From contig NZ_FUYE01000005.1 in NCBI RefSeq assembly GCF_900167535.1, positions 124,001-188,000 of the forward strand: 64,000 bases of DNA. Reading direction: 5' to 3'. Positions 15,765 to 26,177 of the stretch are shown piece after piece (the stretch's first letter is position 1; each line of letters opens with the position of its first letter). Source of the DNA: Prosthecobacter debontii. Lineage in GTDB: Bacteria; Verrucomicrobiota; Verrucomicrobiia; Verrucomicrobiales; Verrucomicrobiaceae. The notes beneath the pieces were generated by a model. The model worked only from the letters and a program-made list of their open reading frames with translations. It was not told where the DNA came from and made no database searches. The position numbers were made by a program, and so were the translations under genes.

Positions 15765-18700
15765 ATGAAACATCCTCCACTCGCTTCCTGTCTCAGAACT
15801 CCCACGAAGCAATCTTCATCCAGATTCAGTCTTTGGATGGCCCTTCAGGCCTTTTTGTTTTTGCCTTCCGTTCTTCACGCCCAGGTGCTGACTTGGGATA
15901 AAACGCCGGGCACCGGTGCTGCCAGCGGCATTCAGAATGGCTCTGGAACCTGGAATACAGGCGTCGGGGCGACGTCGAACTGGATTGATGCTTTGGGGGC
16001 CAATACGACCTGGGCCAACACGGGTTTGGAGACGGCTCAATTCGGCAGCACTTCTCCGGTCAACCCGAGCGTCATTACGATTGCCTCATCCATGAATCTG
16101 AAAGGGCTCACCTTTCTGCCTCTGGGGACAACGACCCCCGTCTCTGGGACTCAATATAGCCTGAATGGCGCGGCGGCGGGCACGGTGCTGAATTTTGGCG
16201 ATGGTGGTCTGATCCAACTCGCCGACTTTTCCTCGGGGGGATCGCAGTTTGTCGCTTTGGGGAGTAACTTGGTTTTGCAGGGCAGTAACCTGACGCTGCA
16301 GAAGACGGCGGGTAGCGGGGCGGTCACGCAGTTCATCAACCTGAATATGGCCTCCAATCCCAACCTTACGGGGACATTGACGATTGGAAGCTATGTTTAT
16401 GCGGGCATCACAGCCCTGGGCACTGTTTCCAATGTCAGTTCGATCACTGTGCAGACGAATGGCACCCTGACGCTTGGGCCGAGCAATGTGGATTTCGCCA
16501 TGCCGATCAGCGCTTCAGGTTATGCCAACACCTATGGGGCGATCCGCGTCACGGGTAGCAATGTGACTCTCTCGGGAGGCATCACCATGACGGGGGATAT
16601 GGGGGTCTTCATGCACTCGACAAACACGGGTCTGCTGATCAATGCACCCATCACGGACAATGGCGCAGGGTATAACTTCCACCGATTTTCGCTGACCAAG
16701 TCCAATGGAACGCTGACGCTGACGGCGGCCAATACCTATAGCGGTAAGACGGTGTTAGGGCGGGCGACTTCAGGCAATACCGGCGGCATCACGATCTTGG
16801 ACTTTGCCGGCACGGGTGCCCCGCAGGAGAACATTCTCTACCATGGTGTGGCCACTCCTGGGGGGCTGGATTTGCTCGGCAGCACGTTGGGAAGCTCAGT
16901 TTTGATCGTGAATGGCAAGGCAGGGGAGATCAACTCTCAAAGCTTTGGTAACGTGAGTGTTCAAGGGACACGCTCGGCCATTGACGTGGTGTCCGGTGCT
17001 GGAGGCACGATGAATCTGACCCTCGGTAGCATCAGTCGAACCACGACGGGCATGCTAGCTCTGAGTGCTCCTCAGCAAGGCAGCATCACGACGACGACTG
17101 CTGATGGATTTCTGGGAGCCTGGGCCACCTTTAAAGCGGCCGATGGACGCATGACTTGGGCTCAGGTGCAGAGCGGGACGTTGACCCACTTTACTGGGAC
17201 AACAGCATTTCAGACAGGGCTAGCTCCCAGCAGTGATGCCAGCAACCATCTCACGGTGGGTTCTGACTCGGTAGGGGATGTGGCCCCCTCCGGCACGCTG
17301 TCCTATCTGGGCACTCTGACAATGGCAGATCCACTGATCAGCAGGCGGGTGACTTTAGCCAGTGGCAGCACCTTACGTCTAGGAGCCAATGGGGGTGTCC
17401 AGATGACCTCGGACGCTCAGAGTTTGACCATTGGGGAATCTGGGGTGTCCAGTTTTCTCTCTTCCGGAGGGGCTGCCACCGGAGCCACGCAATTGATCCT
17501 AACCAACAATTCAGCGACGTCGGTTCTGACGATTCATTCAGGCATCACAAACAATGCCGGGAATGGTGCCGTGACTGTCTTGGTCAATGGAGCCCCGAAT
17601 TCGACGACCGTCTTAACGGCGGCTGGCACCCAAACCGGTGGGGCTACCCTCGCTTCAGGAGCTTTGGAAATCCGTAATGGCAATGCTCTCGGCACATCGG
17701 GAACCGTTACGGTCATGGATTCGGCATCCCTGCGTCTATCCGGCGGGATCACCTTTGCGCGAGCGATGAATCTCTCCAGCCTTGGGCTTCCGACGGTTTT
17801 AGATGGAGGTATCCGTAGCTTGTCGGGGAACAACACGCTGACGGGGCTGACCACGTTGTTAGCTCCTTCTAGCATCATCGTGGATGCAGATACGCTGACG
17901 ATTCAAGCGGCTGCCGCGACGAATGCGATCACCGGTAGCTTTAACCTGACGGTCGGTGGTGCGGGAAATACGACGATCAGCGGTCGGCTTGGCATCGGTT
18001 CGGGTATCTTGACCAAGACGGGTAATGGCATGCTGCTCCTGACCGGTGACAATAACTACACTGGGGCGACGACCATTAGCGCCGGCGTATTGCGGGTCGG
18101 TCATGCCAATGCGCTCGGGACCACGGCTGGAGCCACGACGATCTCCATCGGCGCAGCTTTGGAATTGGTGGGCGGCATTACCGTGGCGGAAGCCATCACG
18201 AATACGAGCACCGGTATCAACAACGCCGGTGGCATCCGCAACATCAGCGGAGACAATAAGATAAGCGGCCTCATGTCCCTGGGCAGTGCGACGACGATTC
18301 GAGTTCATTCCGACAGTGGCAAGCTCACCTTTGACACGGCCAGTGGAGCTTCTATCCAGCACGCTGCCACCAGCACCCGTATTCTGGTCTTCGGCGGGGC
18401 GGGTAATATCGACGTGCTAGATCCCGTCACGCGCACCAGCACAGGCGTTTTTACGTTCCAGAAAGAGGGGAACGGAACGTTGGCCCTGGCCACCTCGGTG
18501 AGCAATACCACGACGACTCTTTATGCAGGGACGCTGCATTTGGACTTCAGTCAAAGCTCCAGCCCAAGCAATGCGACGAACATCCTCTACAATGGCATCA
18601 CGGATGCAGGTCCGCTGACGATTACGGGTGGCACGATTCTCATCACGGGCAAAAGCGGGGCCAATACAAGCCAGGCTTTTGGTGCTGTGACCTCATCTGG

Positions 18701-20882
18701 AACGACTGGGCTTTTGGGCGGCACCAGTTACCTCACGGTGGCCCAGAATGGTGCTAGCCGTGTGGATCTCAGCTTTGGCAGCTTCACCCGTAATACGGGC
18801 GGTATCATGGGGGTCACGATGCCTACCACGGGAAGTCTGAACACGACCGGTGGAGCGGATAACTCGATCCTGCTCTCCAGTGTGAATGCGCCTTTCATGT
18901 GGTCGATCAATCCGACGACCGGCGATGAATGGCTCGGCACGGATTCGGCCCTTGGTGGAGTGAGAAACATCGTGAAACTGTCCTCCCTGACAACAGGTGG
19001 ATATACGGCCTCCGATGCGACGACGTTAGTCGGCAATGCCGATATCTCTGCCGGGGTTGGCACCACGACGCTTGGCGCGAATACGACGATTACCAGCCTC
19101 CGTTTCGCGCAAGCTCTGGATACGTTGATCACGCAAGATACGACGGGGCGGGTGTTGACTGTGGGCGGCATCCTCGTCTCCAGCACGGTGGGTAACTTCA
19201 CTCAAACGATCTCCGTCAGCACTCTCAAAACCCCCGAGGTCGGGGTGAACAATGATTTACCCATCATTCAAAACAACACGGCGGCACCTCTGGTGATCAC
19301 CTCCGCCATCCCGAGCATTTCGGGCTTTGCCACTTCACTGACCAAGAGCGGACCAGGCACCTTGATCTTGAGAGGGGTCAATACCTACAATGGCGGCACC
19401 CGTGTGCAGGAGGGCGTCTTGCATTTGCAATCCGGGGCCATCAGTGGCAGCACCGAGTTCTTGTTAGGCTCTGGCGAAAAGAGCGGCAAGATCATCCTGG
19501 GCACGGGCAGCACGGCTTACAATACTTCCGTCGATTGGCTCCAGGTCATGGGCAGTGGCACGGATAACCGGATCGTCGGTGGAGCCACCGTTATCTCCAC
19601 CCTGACAGTCGATAATCCAACGGCCAACAATAACTTCCGAACGGGTTTCCTCGGTGGACCTGGAGAGAACGAAGACAATCTGTCTCTTTCCGTAAATGAT
19701 GTGTCCACATCGACGAATGCGACCACGCTCACCGCAATGGTATTGCCTCTGGGCCCCGCGAATACCTATGCTGGGCAGACCCTGATCCGCAATGCCATGG
19801 CGGAAGTCTCGGTGCTGGCAGATCAAGGCGTGGCGAGTTCCTTCGGCACTGGAAGCAGCAATGGCACGATCGTGATGGGCAGCGCCGGAGGTTCTACCAT
19901 TCCCTACATCTTGGCAGGCATCCGCTATGTGGGCACGACAGACTCGGTGACCAATCGCCCTCTCGACATCACGAATTCCGTCAGCAATGTGCAGAACATC
20001 GCCGTCGTCCTGGAAAACAACGGCACGGGCGCACTCCGATTCACCAGCCCGATCACCTCTTCAGGCACCAACCTCACTGCAGCCCGCACGTTGTATCTGC
20101 GGGGCACCCATACGGGTGATAACCAGATCGTGTCGGTGGGTAACAATGGCAGTGTTGGCACAGCTTTGGTCAAACAAGGCACCGGCACCTGGATCATTAC
20201 GGGAGACAGTCCGCATAGCGGTGGGACGACTGTCGAAGCAGGCATGCTGCTGGTGTCCAACACAACCGGTTCTGGGCTTGGCATCGGTTCTGTCTCAGCC
20301 CAGGCGGGCACGACGATTGGGGGGAGTGGACGCATTGCACTCCAGAGTGGGCAGAGCATTAGCCTGACTGCCGCAACGTTGCAGATTGGGACAGAACTGC
20401 CGGGTCGTGTAGCCACCTCCGCCAGTGTGCTCACCCTTCAGACCACTGGGGCGGGCTTGCTGAGTCTCAGCACGGGCTCGGTGTTCAGCTTTGATTTGTT
20501 CTCCGGGGCCGGTTTAGGCGATAACTCGGGAAATGCGGCCGCTGCTGATCTGGCGATCATTCAGGGGGCCGTTTCTTTAGAGACAGGCATCACGTTAAGA
20601 GTGGCCAACCCCACCGGGATGACGTCTTGGGCCATCAATGACCAATGGCGCTTGTTCGATTGGTCCGGTTTGACCGGTTCGGTCTCGGCTGCCTCCGTTC
20701 AGTATGAACTGCCCACTCTGCCACAGGGTTTGTTGTGGAACACCGACTCGTTGTTTACCACCGGGATTCTGAGCATCTCCATTGTGCCCGAGCCGAGCCG
20801 CGGAATTTTCATGATTTTCGGCATGCTCGCCCTCGTCATAGGTCGTCGGCGAGGTGGACTCTGGGCTGTCAAAGTTCGCTGA
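15765..20882 (+). CDS. PEP-CTERM autotransporter-associated beta-strand-repeat protein (1705 aa)
   Basis: A secreted, Gly/Thr/Ser/Asn-rich protein predicted to fold as a long beta-helix. The start at ATG 15765 is preceded by GGGAGG; a hydrophobic signal segment (MALQAFLFLPSVLHA) ends near residue 40. Repeat units of the autotransporter-associated type are visible, for example GNGMLLLTGDNNYTGATTI (about residue 751), GPGTLILRGVNTYNGGTRV (about 1194) and GTGTWIITGDSPHSGGTTV (about 1472). There is no C-terminal beta-barrel. Instead the protein ends with VPEPSR, a hydrophobic helix and an Arg-rich tail, the PEP-CTERM signal recognised by exosortase. It is probably a surface or extracellular-matrix protein. 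The exosortase gene is not in this window. An upstream in-frame start at 15702 would disrupt the signal peptide. Confidence 0.9.
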   Translation: MKHPPLASCLRTPTKQSSSRFSLWMALQAFLFLPSVLHAQVLTWDKTPGTGAASGIQNGSGTWNTGVGATSNWIDALGANTTWANTGLETAQFGSTSPVNPSVITIASSMNLKGLTFLPLGTTTPVSGTQYSLNGAAAGTVLNFGDGGLIQLADFSSGGSQFVALGSNLVLQGSNLTLQKTAGSGAVTQFINLNMASNPNLTGTLTIGSYVYAGITALGTVSNVSSITVQTNGTLTLGPSNVDFAMPISASGYANTYGAIRVTGSNVTLSGGITMTGDMGVFMHSTNTGLLINAPITDNGAGYNFHRFSLTKSNGTLTLTAANTYSGKTVLGRATSGNTGGITILDFAGTGAPQENILYHGVATPGGLDLLGSTLGSSVLIVNGKAGEINSQSFGNVSVQGTRSAIDVVSGAGGTMNLTLGSISRTTTGMLALSAPQQGSITTTTADGFLGAWATFKAADGRMTWAQVQSGTLTHFTGTTAFQTGLAPSSDASNHLTVGSDSVGDVAPSGTLSYLGTLTMADPLISRRVTLASGSTLRLGANGGVQMTSDAQSLTIGESGVSSFLSSGGAATGATQLILTNNSATSVLTIHSGITNNAGNGAVTVLVNGAPNSTTVLTAAGTQTGGATLASGALEIRNGNALGTSGTVTVMDSASLRLSGGITFARAMNLSSLGLPTVLDGGIRSLSGNNTLTGLTTLLAPSSIIVDADTLTIQAAAATNAITGSFNLTVGGAGNTTISGRLGIGSGILTKTGNGMLLLTGDNNYTGATTISAGVLRVGHANALGTTAGATTISIGAALELVGGITVAEAITNTSTGINNAGGIRNISGDNKISGLMSLGSATTIRVHSDSGKLTFDTASGASIQHAATSTRILVFGGAGNIDVLDPVTRTSTGVFTFQKEGNGTLALATSVSNTTTTLYAGTLHLDFSQSSSPSNATNILYNGITDAGPLTITGGTILITGKSGANTSQAFGAVTSSGTTGLLGGTSYLTVAQNGASRVDLSFGSFTRNTGGIMGVTMPTTGSLNTTGGADNSILLSSVNAPFMWSINPTTGDEWLGTDSALGGVRNIVKLSSLTTGGYTASDATTLVGNADISAGVGTTTLGANTTITSLRFAQALDTLITQDTTGRVLTVGGILVSSTVGNFTQTISVSTLKTPEVGVNNDLPIIQNNTAAPLVITSAIPSISGFATSLTKSGPGTLILRGVNTYNGGTRVQEGVLHLQSGAISGSTEFLLGSGEKSGKIILGTGSTAYNTSVDWLQVMGSGTDNRIVGGATVISTLTVDNPTANNNFRTGFLGGPGENEDNLSLSVNDVSTSTNATTLTAMVLPLGPANTYAGQTLIRNAMAEVSVLADQGVASSFGTGSSNGTIVMGSAGGSTIPYILAGIRYVGTTDSVTNRPLDITNSVSNVQNIAVVLENNGTGALRFTSPITSSGTNLTAARTLYLRGTHTGDNQIVSVGNNGSVGTALVKQGTGTWIITGDSPHSGGTTVEAGMLLVSNTTGSGLGIGSVSAQAGTTIGGSGRIALQSGQSISLTAATLQIGTELPGRVATSASVLTLQTTGAGLLSLSTGSVFSFDLFSGAGLGDNSGNAAAADLAIIQGAVSLETGITLRVANPTGMTSWAINDQWRLFDWSGLTGSVSAASVQYELPTLPQGLLWNTDSLFTTGILSISIVPEPSRGIFMIFGMLALVIGRRRGGLWAVKVR

Positions 20883-21058
20883 ATCGGCTTCACGTAAGGG
20901 ATGTGGAGCTTTTCGCCAATTTTCAGCGCATTCACGAATGATAACTTGGGTGAAATATCTCCCGCAGATTCCATGCAGGACGTAATTGACTCAGGAGATG
21001 GGGTGCGCCACGTAGAGAGTGTGCATTTGGCACCGGCGTATCCCGCCACGCCCTGTTC

Positions 21059-22069
21059 ATGAAAAAGATTCCTGTCAGCGTTTCCGCACCTGTTTTCCCG
21101 TTCGAACTTGTTCGTGCCGATCTCGAAATCGTCGAGAAGGCTATACGCGAGCAAGCCCGTGCTTTTGACCCTGCGGTGGAAGGATACGTCAGCTACGTCT
21201 GCCAGGCAGCCGGTAAGCGCATCCGTCCCGCCTTGGCCATTCTGGCGGGTGGGGCGACAGGTGGAAAGACCGAGGAGCACACGCGGCTCTCCGTGATCCT
21301 GGAGATGGTGCACATCGCCTCCCTCGTGCATGACGACATCATGGATGGCGCGGCGACCCGGCGCGGCCTGCCTACGGCAGCGGCCAAGTGGGGGAGCGCT
21401 CTGAGTGTGCTTTTGGGCGATGCCATTTTTGCGTATTCTCTGGAACTGGCCACGGAGTTTGAAGACACCCAGGTTTGCCGCACCATTGCCAAGGCCTCGC
21501 GCGACGTTTGCAGTGGAGAAATCCTTCAGACCCAGCGTCGCTTTGATCTGAATCTCTCCGTGCCAGATTACCTGCGCATGATCGAGATGAAGACGGCGGC
21601 CCTCTTTGCGGCGGCAGCCGGTCTCGGGGCTCGGCTCAATGGCGTCTCGGCAGAGGTCGAGCAGGCGCTGCACAGCTACGGCATGAAGCTGGGCACGGTC
21701 TATCAGATCTATGATGATTGCCTGGACCTCGTCGGTGACGAAGAGAAAGCGGGCAAGACCCTGCGCACCGATTTGGCCAAAGGCAAGCTGACTCTGCCAA
21801 TCCTGTATCTGCTGATGGATGCCACCGATGCCCAGAAGCAGAAGCTGAACAAGATGTTGCTCAAAGGTGAGCCGATGGACACCTCCATCCTGGCTGGAAT
21901 CGCCGACTATGAAGGCGCGATCGAGAAAGCGGTGAACTTCGCGCAAAACATGCTCCAAGAGGCGCGGGATGAGCTCGTTTGTCTGGCGGCTTCGGACTCC
22001 AAGACCGCCTTCGAACAGATTGCCGATTATCTGCACGCGCTTTTGGATAACTGCCGCGCGTCCGTTTAG
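21059..22069 (+). CDS. Polyprenyl diphosphate synthase (trans-isoprenyl, long chain)
   Basis: A 336-residue all-helical prenyltransferase. The first Asp-rich motif is DDIMDGAATRRG and the second is YDDCLDLVGDEEKAGK, followed by TDLAKGKLTLPILYLL; GKRIRPALAIL near residue 50 binds the isopentenyl substrate. These enzymes condense isopentenyl diphosphate onto an allylic primer to make all-trans chains, usually the side chain of menaquinone or ubiquinone. The residues before the first Asp-rich motif (HIASLVH) lack bulky aromatic blockers, which suggests a long product, but the chain length cannot be fixed by eye. It stands alone between the repeat protein and the carbon-nitrogen hydrolase. Confidence 0.92.
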   Translation: MKKIPVSVSAPVFPFELVRADLEIVEKAIREQARAFDPAVEGYVSYVCQAAGKRIRPALAILAGGATGGKTEEHTRLSVILEMVHIASLVHDDIMDGAATRRGLPTAAAKWGSALSVLLGDAIFAYSLELATEFEDTQVCRTIAKASRDVCSGEILQTQRRFDLNLSVPDYLRMIEMKTAALFAAAAGLGARLNGVSAEVEQALHSYGMKLGTVYQIYDDCLDLVGDEEKAGKTLRTDLAKGKLTLPILYLLMDATDAQKQKLNKMLLKGEPMDTSILAGIADYEGAIEKAVNFAQNMLQEARDELVCLAASDSKTAFEQIADYLHALLDNCRASV

Positions 22070-22124
22070 TCGGATCTGACGCCTGGCTGAACGATGCCTG
22101 CTCGCCGCGACGTAGTAGTGCGGC

Positions 22125-23450
22125 ATGATGAGATGCTTGGCTTTGTTGTTTTGGGCCGGGGCGCTGCCTTTGATGGCTGCGCCTGAGTGGACCTTCCAAT
22201 CTCCACGTCCCGAAGTCACACCGGAGCATCGTGCGGAACCGCAAGGAGGCCATGAAAACGGGCCTAGCTGGCTCATCGAGACTCAAGCTGGCGAGCAGTG
22301 GATCGGCTGCTGGACCCAGACGTTGCCGGTGCAAGGCGGGCAGCACTACCGCTTCACCGCATGGCGTCACTATGACAACGTCGCAGAACCGCGCCGGAGC
22401 GTGGTGGCTCGTGTGATCTGGCAGAACGCGGAGGGGCATCCCGTGACCTGGGATAAACCGGCCCCGGCGGGGTATGCCAAGGGCACCGTCCCGCGTGCTG
22501 AGCCTGAATATCCACGTGATCTCGGCAGTGGTGAAGGCGAGTGGGGATGCTTTGATGAGATCCTGCACGCTCCGCAGGCCGCGCAGCAGGCGAAGATCGA
22601 ACTCTATCTGCAATGGGCTCCGCAGGCGCGGGTCCGCTGGAGTGATGTCACCTTCCAAGCTGTGCCTGCACCGACTCCTCGCAAGGTTCGGCTAGCCTCG
22701 GTGCACCTTCAGCCCAAGGCAGGCAAGGAGCCCGCGGAAAAGCCGCCCCAGTTTGCAGACCTGATTGCCCGAGCCGCTTCACAGAAAGCTGACCTCGTGG
22801 TGTTACCGGAGACGCTGACGTTCTATGGCACGGGGAAAAAGATGCATGAGTGCGCCGAACCCATTCCTGGGCCGAGCACGGCCTACTTTGGTAAGCTGGC
22901 CCAAAAGCATGATCTCTACATCGTCGCCGGTCTGGTCGAGCGTGATGGAGCGGTCATCTACAACACAGCGGCTCTGATCGGACCGGAGGGACAGCTCGTG
23001 GGCAAGTATCGCAAGGTCAGTTTACCGCGCAGTGAGATCGAGGAAGGCATCACCCCGGGTCATGATTATCCCGTCTTCGAGACGCGGTTCGGCAAAGTGG
23101 GGCTGATGATCTGCTACGATGGGTTTTTCCCTGAGGTGGCCCGAGCTTTGACCCTGAAAGGCGCTGAGGTCATCGCCTGGCCTGTGTGGGGCTGCAATCC
23201 GAAGCTCGCGGCCGCCCGAGCCTGCGAGAATCATGTCTATCTGGTCAGCAGCACCTACACGGATGCACGCAAGAATGATTGGATGATCACCGGCATCTAC
23301 GACCATTACGGCGAGGTCTTGGCCCAAGCCACCGAGTGGGGCACCTTGGCCATCGCTGAAGTGGATCTCGATGAACGTGCCCACTGGAATAGCCTGGGCG
23401 ATTTCAAGGCGCAGATCCCACGACATCGCCCGGCCTTCACGAGCGATTGA
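22125..23450 (+). CDS. Secreted carbon-nitrogen hydrolase with N-terminal beta-sandwich-like domain
   Basis: A 441-residue protein with a signal peptide (residues 1-19, [15 protein letters not shown]). Residues about 20-180 look like a carbohydrate-binding-type beta sandwich (alternating aromatic strands such as [11 protein letters not shown] and [17 protein letters not shown]). Residues about 186-441 are a nitrilase-fold domain with the full catalytic set: Glu229 in VVLPET, Lys297 in YRKVSLP and Cys330 in LMICYDG. The family cleaves amides or nitriles. A secreted member with an added sandwich domain suggests an extracytoplasmic amide, for example on a glycan or peptide; the substrate is unknown. 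Either of the two adjacent ATGs may be used. Confidence 0.87.
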   Translation: MMRCLALLFWAGALPLMAAPEWTFQSPRPEVTPEHRAEPQGGHENGPSWLIETQAGEQWIGCWTQTLPVQGGQHYRFTAWRHYDNVAEPRRSVVARVIWQNAEGHPVTWDKPAPAGYAKGTVPRAEPEYPRDLGSGEGEWGCFDEILHAPQAAQQAKIELYLQWAPQARVRWSDVTFQAVPAPTPRKVRLASVHLQPKAGKEPAEKPPQFADLIARAASQKADLVVLPETLTFYGTGKKMHECAEPIPGPSTAYFGKLAQKHDLYIVAGLVERDGAVIYNTAALIGPEGQLVGKYRKVSLPRSEIEEGITPGHDYPVFETRFGKVGLMICYDGFFPEVARALTLKGAEVIAWPVWGCNPKLAAARACENHVYLVSSTYTDARKNDWMITGIYDHYGEVLAQATEWGTLAIAEVDLDERAHWNSLGDFKAQIPRHRPAFTSD

Positions 23451-23481
23451 AGCGCGTGAAGACGCGGATGGGGAAAGCGGC

Positions 23482-24315
23482 TCAGAGCCCCTTTTCCCAC
23501 AGCCAAGAGCTGCTCTTTGGCGGGACTTCGCAGGTGAGGCCGAATTGCTTCACGGCGCGGTTTTCCAGGTGGCGGACGGCTTCATCCACATCATCCGTCC
23601 AGCAGATGAGGTCCAGGTCTTCAGGGCTGATGGTGCCTTTCTCGACCATGCTTTCGATCATGGTTTTGAGTTCCCCCCAGAACTCGCTGCCCATAATGAC
23701 GACGGGGAAGTTCCGCACCTTTTTGGTCTGAATGAGGGTGAGAGCCTCGAAGGCTTCATCAAGGGTGCCGAAGCCGCCGGGCATGATGATGAAACCATAG
23801 CTGTATTTCATCAGCAGCACCTTGCGGACGAAGAAGTATTTCATCGTCACCCAGCGGTCGAGGTAGGGGTTGTGGCTCTGCTCGAAAGGCAGCTCAATGT
23901 TGCAGCCGACACTGCGGCCGTTCACATCTTTAGCACCGCGATTGGCCGCTTCCATGATGCCGGGGCCACCACCGGTCATGATGGTGAAACCGAGGCGTGA
24001 AACGGCGGCGCTCACCTTGCGGGCGAGCTGATAATAAGGATGCGTTTCCTCAAAGCGCGCAGAGCCGAAAACGGTGATGCAGGGGCCGACGAAATGAAGG
24101 CTGCGGAAGCCGCGCATGAAATCTCGCAGGACCTCGTAGAGCAGCTTCAGCTCGGTCAGACGATGGTTAGGGCCTTGCAGCAGCGTGCGATCTTCAAGAC
24201 GGCCACAAAAGCTCTCTTGAATCTGCTTTTCGCTGGGCGGCTGAGGGGGAGGTTGGGGCAGGTTAGGGCCGCTGCCAAGACGACCCTCTTTATCCATTAA
24301 GGTTGGAGCAGGCAT
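23482..24315 (-). CDS. LOG-family protein (TIGR00730-like, PGGxGTxxE motif)
   Basis: A 277-residue Rossmann-like protein. It shows GPCITVFGSARF, MTGGGPGIMEAANRGA and the signature MPGGFGTLDEAFEAL. Proteins with this motif include the cytokinin-releasing LOG phosphoribohydrolases, which remove ribose 5-phosphate from nucleotides; old annotations as lysine decarboxylase are not justified by the motif. A Pro/Gln-rich N-terminal stretch (about residues 17-33) precedes the fold. I chose ATG 24315; the frame runs on to 24396, but those codons lie in the transcription terminator of the upstream gene. ATG 24294 is another option. It converges on the carbon-nitrogen hydrolase with a 31-base gap. Confidence 0.88.
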   Translation of the reverse strand: MPAPTLMDKEGRLGSGPNLPQPPPQPPSEKQIQESFCGRLEDRTLLQGPNHRLTELKLLYEVLRDFMRGFRSLHFVGPCITVFGSARFEETHPYYQLARKVSAAVSRLGFTIMTGGGPGIMEAANRGAKDVNGRSVGCNIELPFEQSHNPYLDRWVTMKYFFVRKVLLMKYSYGFIIMPGGFGTLDEAFEALTLIQTKKVRNFPVVIMGSEFWGELKTMIESMVEKGTISPEDLDLICWTDDVDEAVRHLENRAVKQFGLTCEVPPKSSSWLWEKGL

Positions 24316-24368
24316 GGTTGATATTGCGTTAGACCCTTCCGGCGGCATTTCATTCATCGAAAAAGAAA

Positions 24369-24396
24369 ATGCGCGGACCTTTTCAGATCCGCGCAT
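24369..24396 (-). terminator. Rho-independent terminator of the cytochrome/FGE fusion gene
   Basis: ATGCGCGGA (24369-24377) and TCCGCGCAT (24388-24396) pair perfectly over a 10-base loop. Read on the minus strand the stem is followed by a T-rich run (complement of 24359-24368). It lies 27 bases after the stop of the gene ending at 24423. Confidence 0.8.
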
Positions 24397-24422
24397 GGCA
24401 AAGGAAAGCTCAAAGGAGAGGC

Positions 24423-26177
24423 TTACTCACGAGCGACGCCGTTGTTCCAAGCGGCGAACATTTCTTCCACGGTGGGGATCTCCAACGGACGCACAATGCG
24501 GAAGCCCAGCCAGGTAGCATCAGTCAGATACCAGATGCTCTTGGGGAGCTGAGGGTCCTGCTGCTTCCAAGCGGGCTCAGAGGCACGGCGGGAGGCGCTG
24601 CGCAGGAACTCGGCATCATCATCATAGGTGCCGCCACGGGCGACATGAGGATACGGTGTCTTCGAGGGCACCCACTGATTGCCCAGCACGCCTTTGGCGG
24701 CATTGGCGGCCCAGTTTTTGTAGGTGTCTTCGGAGTATTGATCCAGCGTCCATTCGCAGACGTTGCCGTAGATGTCATACAGGCCCCATGGGTTAGGCTT
24801 CTTCTTGCCCACTAAACTGTATTGAAAGTTAGGCGCATTCTCGAAATACCACGCATACTCACCGAGATCCTTGGCATCATCACCGAAGAAGTAAGCGGTC
24901 GTGGTGCCGGCACGTGCTGCGTATTCCCACTCAGCCTCGGTCGGCAGGCGGTAGAAGTGTCCGGTCTGGGCGCTCAGCCATTGGCAATACTTGTTAGCCG
25001 CATGTTGAGTCATGCAGATGGCAGGGAAGCCATTGCGCCCCATGCCGAAGTCCATCGGCTGATAAGGCGGAGTTGGCTGAGAGATGAGGTCTTCAGGCTT
25101 GTCGTCCGGGGACCACACCTTGCGGCTGCCGTCTTTGTTGCGGCCTTCGGCGGTCAATTGGAAGGGCTCATATTCATCCCAGGTCACTTCGTATTTGCCG
25201 ATCCAGAAGGGTTTGATCTGCACCTTCACCTGAGGGCCTTCATCGTCGGCACGATTGGCTTCGGAGTCGGGGCTGCCGATCATGAACTCACCGCTCTTCA
25301 GCGCCACCATGGAGTAGGGGGCACCTGTCTTCGGCACCTTGGCGTCGTAAGACTTCATGTCCGCCTCCGCCTTTTCCTGGGAGGTGGCCACGATTTTGGC
25401 GTGGATCTTCTTCACCAGTTCCAGCGTGTCTGGATTGTTCGTCGGAGCTGCGCCTTTTTCTTTGGCTTTCAGGGTCACACCTTCGGGCCAGACGGCACCT
25501 TGTTCGACCCAGCCTTTCAGCATGGCGATCTCTTCCTTCTTCAGCGGGCCGCCGCTTTTGGCCGGAGGCATCAGGTCATCATCATCTTCAGGCAGGGTGG
25601 TGAGATGAACGATGGCGCTTTTCAGGTCGAAAGCGGTGATGTTCGGCGCGTTGTCACCGGTCTCGAAGGCTTCTTTCTTGCTGCTTAAAATCCAGCCGCC
25701 TTTGTCCTTCTCGGGGTTGTGGCAGCTCACGCAGTTTTGCTCCAGGATCGGCTGGATGTGCTTCACAAAGTCAATGCGAGGCTTCACCTCCAGCGTGACT
25801 CCGGCAGGCCACTCCGCGCCTTGTTCGATCCAGGCTTTGATCACTTCGATCTGGCTGGCGTCCAAGAGGCCTTCTTTGGCGGGCGGCATCACCAGATCAT
25901 CGTCATGCGGCAGGATGAGGGTGGAGTAGATCGCGCTTTTTTTGAGGTCACCGGCCGTCAGCCCCGGGCCATTCTCATTGCCCTTGATCATGTCTTCCTT
26001 CGTATGCAGGCGGAAGTCTCCTTTGTCCTTCTCCGCGCCATGGCAGTGTGTGCAGGCTGCTTCGAGGATGGGTTTCACCTGAGTGTTGAAGTCCACTTTC
26101 GCGGGGGCTGCCAGGGACAAGCTGGGCAGGGCCGCAAGGGCAAATAGAGCGGTGGTTAGGGGGTGGTGATCGGGCAT
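24423..26177 (-). CDS. Exported di-heme cytochrome c / formylglycine-generating-enzyme-like fusion
   Basis: A 584-residue protein with a signal peptide (residues 1-24). Two planctomycete-type cytochrome c domains follow: CTHCH (Cys42, Cys45, His46) with a LVMPPAKEG segment supplying the likely axial Met, and CVSCH (Cys149, Cys152, His153) with DLMPPAKSG. After a linker, residues about 285-575 are a FGE-sulfatase/SUMF1-like domain: [59 protein letters not shown] and ARGGTYDD. Family members act as formylglycine-generating enzymes, hydroxylases or pure binding domains. The fusion suggests electron transfer coupled to an oxidative reaction in the periplasm, or use of the domain only as a scaffold. 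A strong hairpin terminator follows. Confidence 0.9.
   Translation of the reverse strand: MPDHHPLTTALFALAALPSLSLAAPAKVDFNTQVKPILEAACTHCHGAEKDKGDFRLHTKEDMIKGNENGPGLTAGDLKKSAIYSTLILPHDDDLVMPPAKEGLLDASQIEVIKAWIEQGAEWPAGVTLEVKPRIDFVKHIQPILEQNCVSCHNPEKDKGGWILSSKKEAFETGDNAPNITAFDLKSAIVHLTTLPEDDDDLMPPAKSGGPLKKEEIAMLKGWVEQGAVWPEGVTLKAKEKGAAPTNNPDTLELVKKIHAKIVATSQEKAEADMKSYDAKVPKTGAPYSMVALKSGEFMIGSPDSEANRADDEGPQVKVQIKPFWIGKYEVTWDEYEPFQLTAEGRNKDGSRKVWSPDDKPEDLISQPTPPYQPMDFGMGRNGFPAICMTQHAANKYCQWLSAQTGHFYRLPTEAEWEYAARAGTTTAYFFGDDAKDLGEYAWYFENAPNFQYSLVGKKKPNPWGLYDIYGNVCEWTLDQYSEDTYKNWAANAAKGVLGNQWVPSKTPYPHVARGGTYDDDAEFLRSASRRASEPAWKQQDPQLPKSIWYLTDATWLGFRIVRPLEIPTVEEMFAAWNNGVARE

Noticed and set aside
23469..23499. 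A 15-base imperfect stem at the end of the carbon-nitrogen hydrolase and LOG genes
   Set aside because: It has almost no loop, two mismatches, no T-tract and lies partly in the LOG coding end, so terminator function is doubtful.
24316..24396. Longer N-terminus of the LOG-family protein
   Set aside because: The codons coincide with the hairpin that ends the upstream gene.
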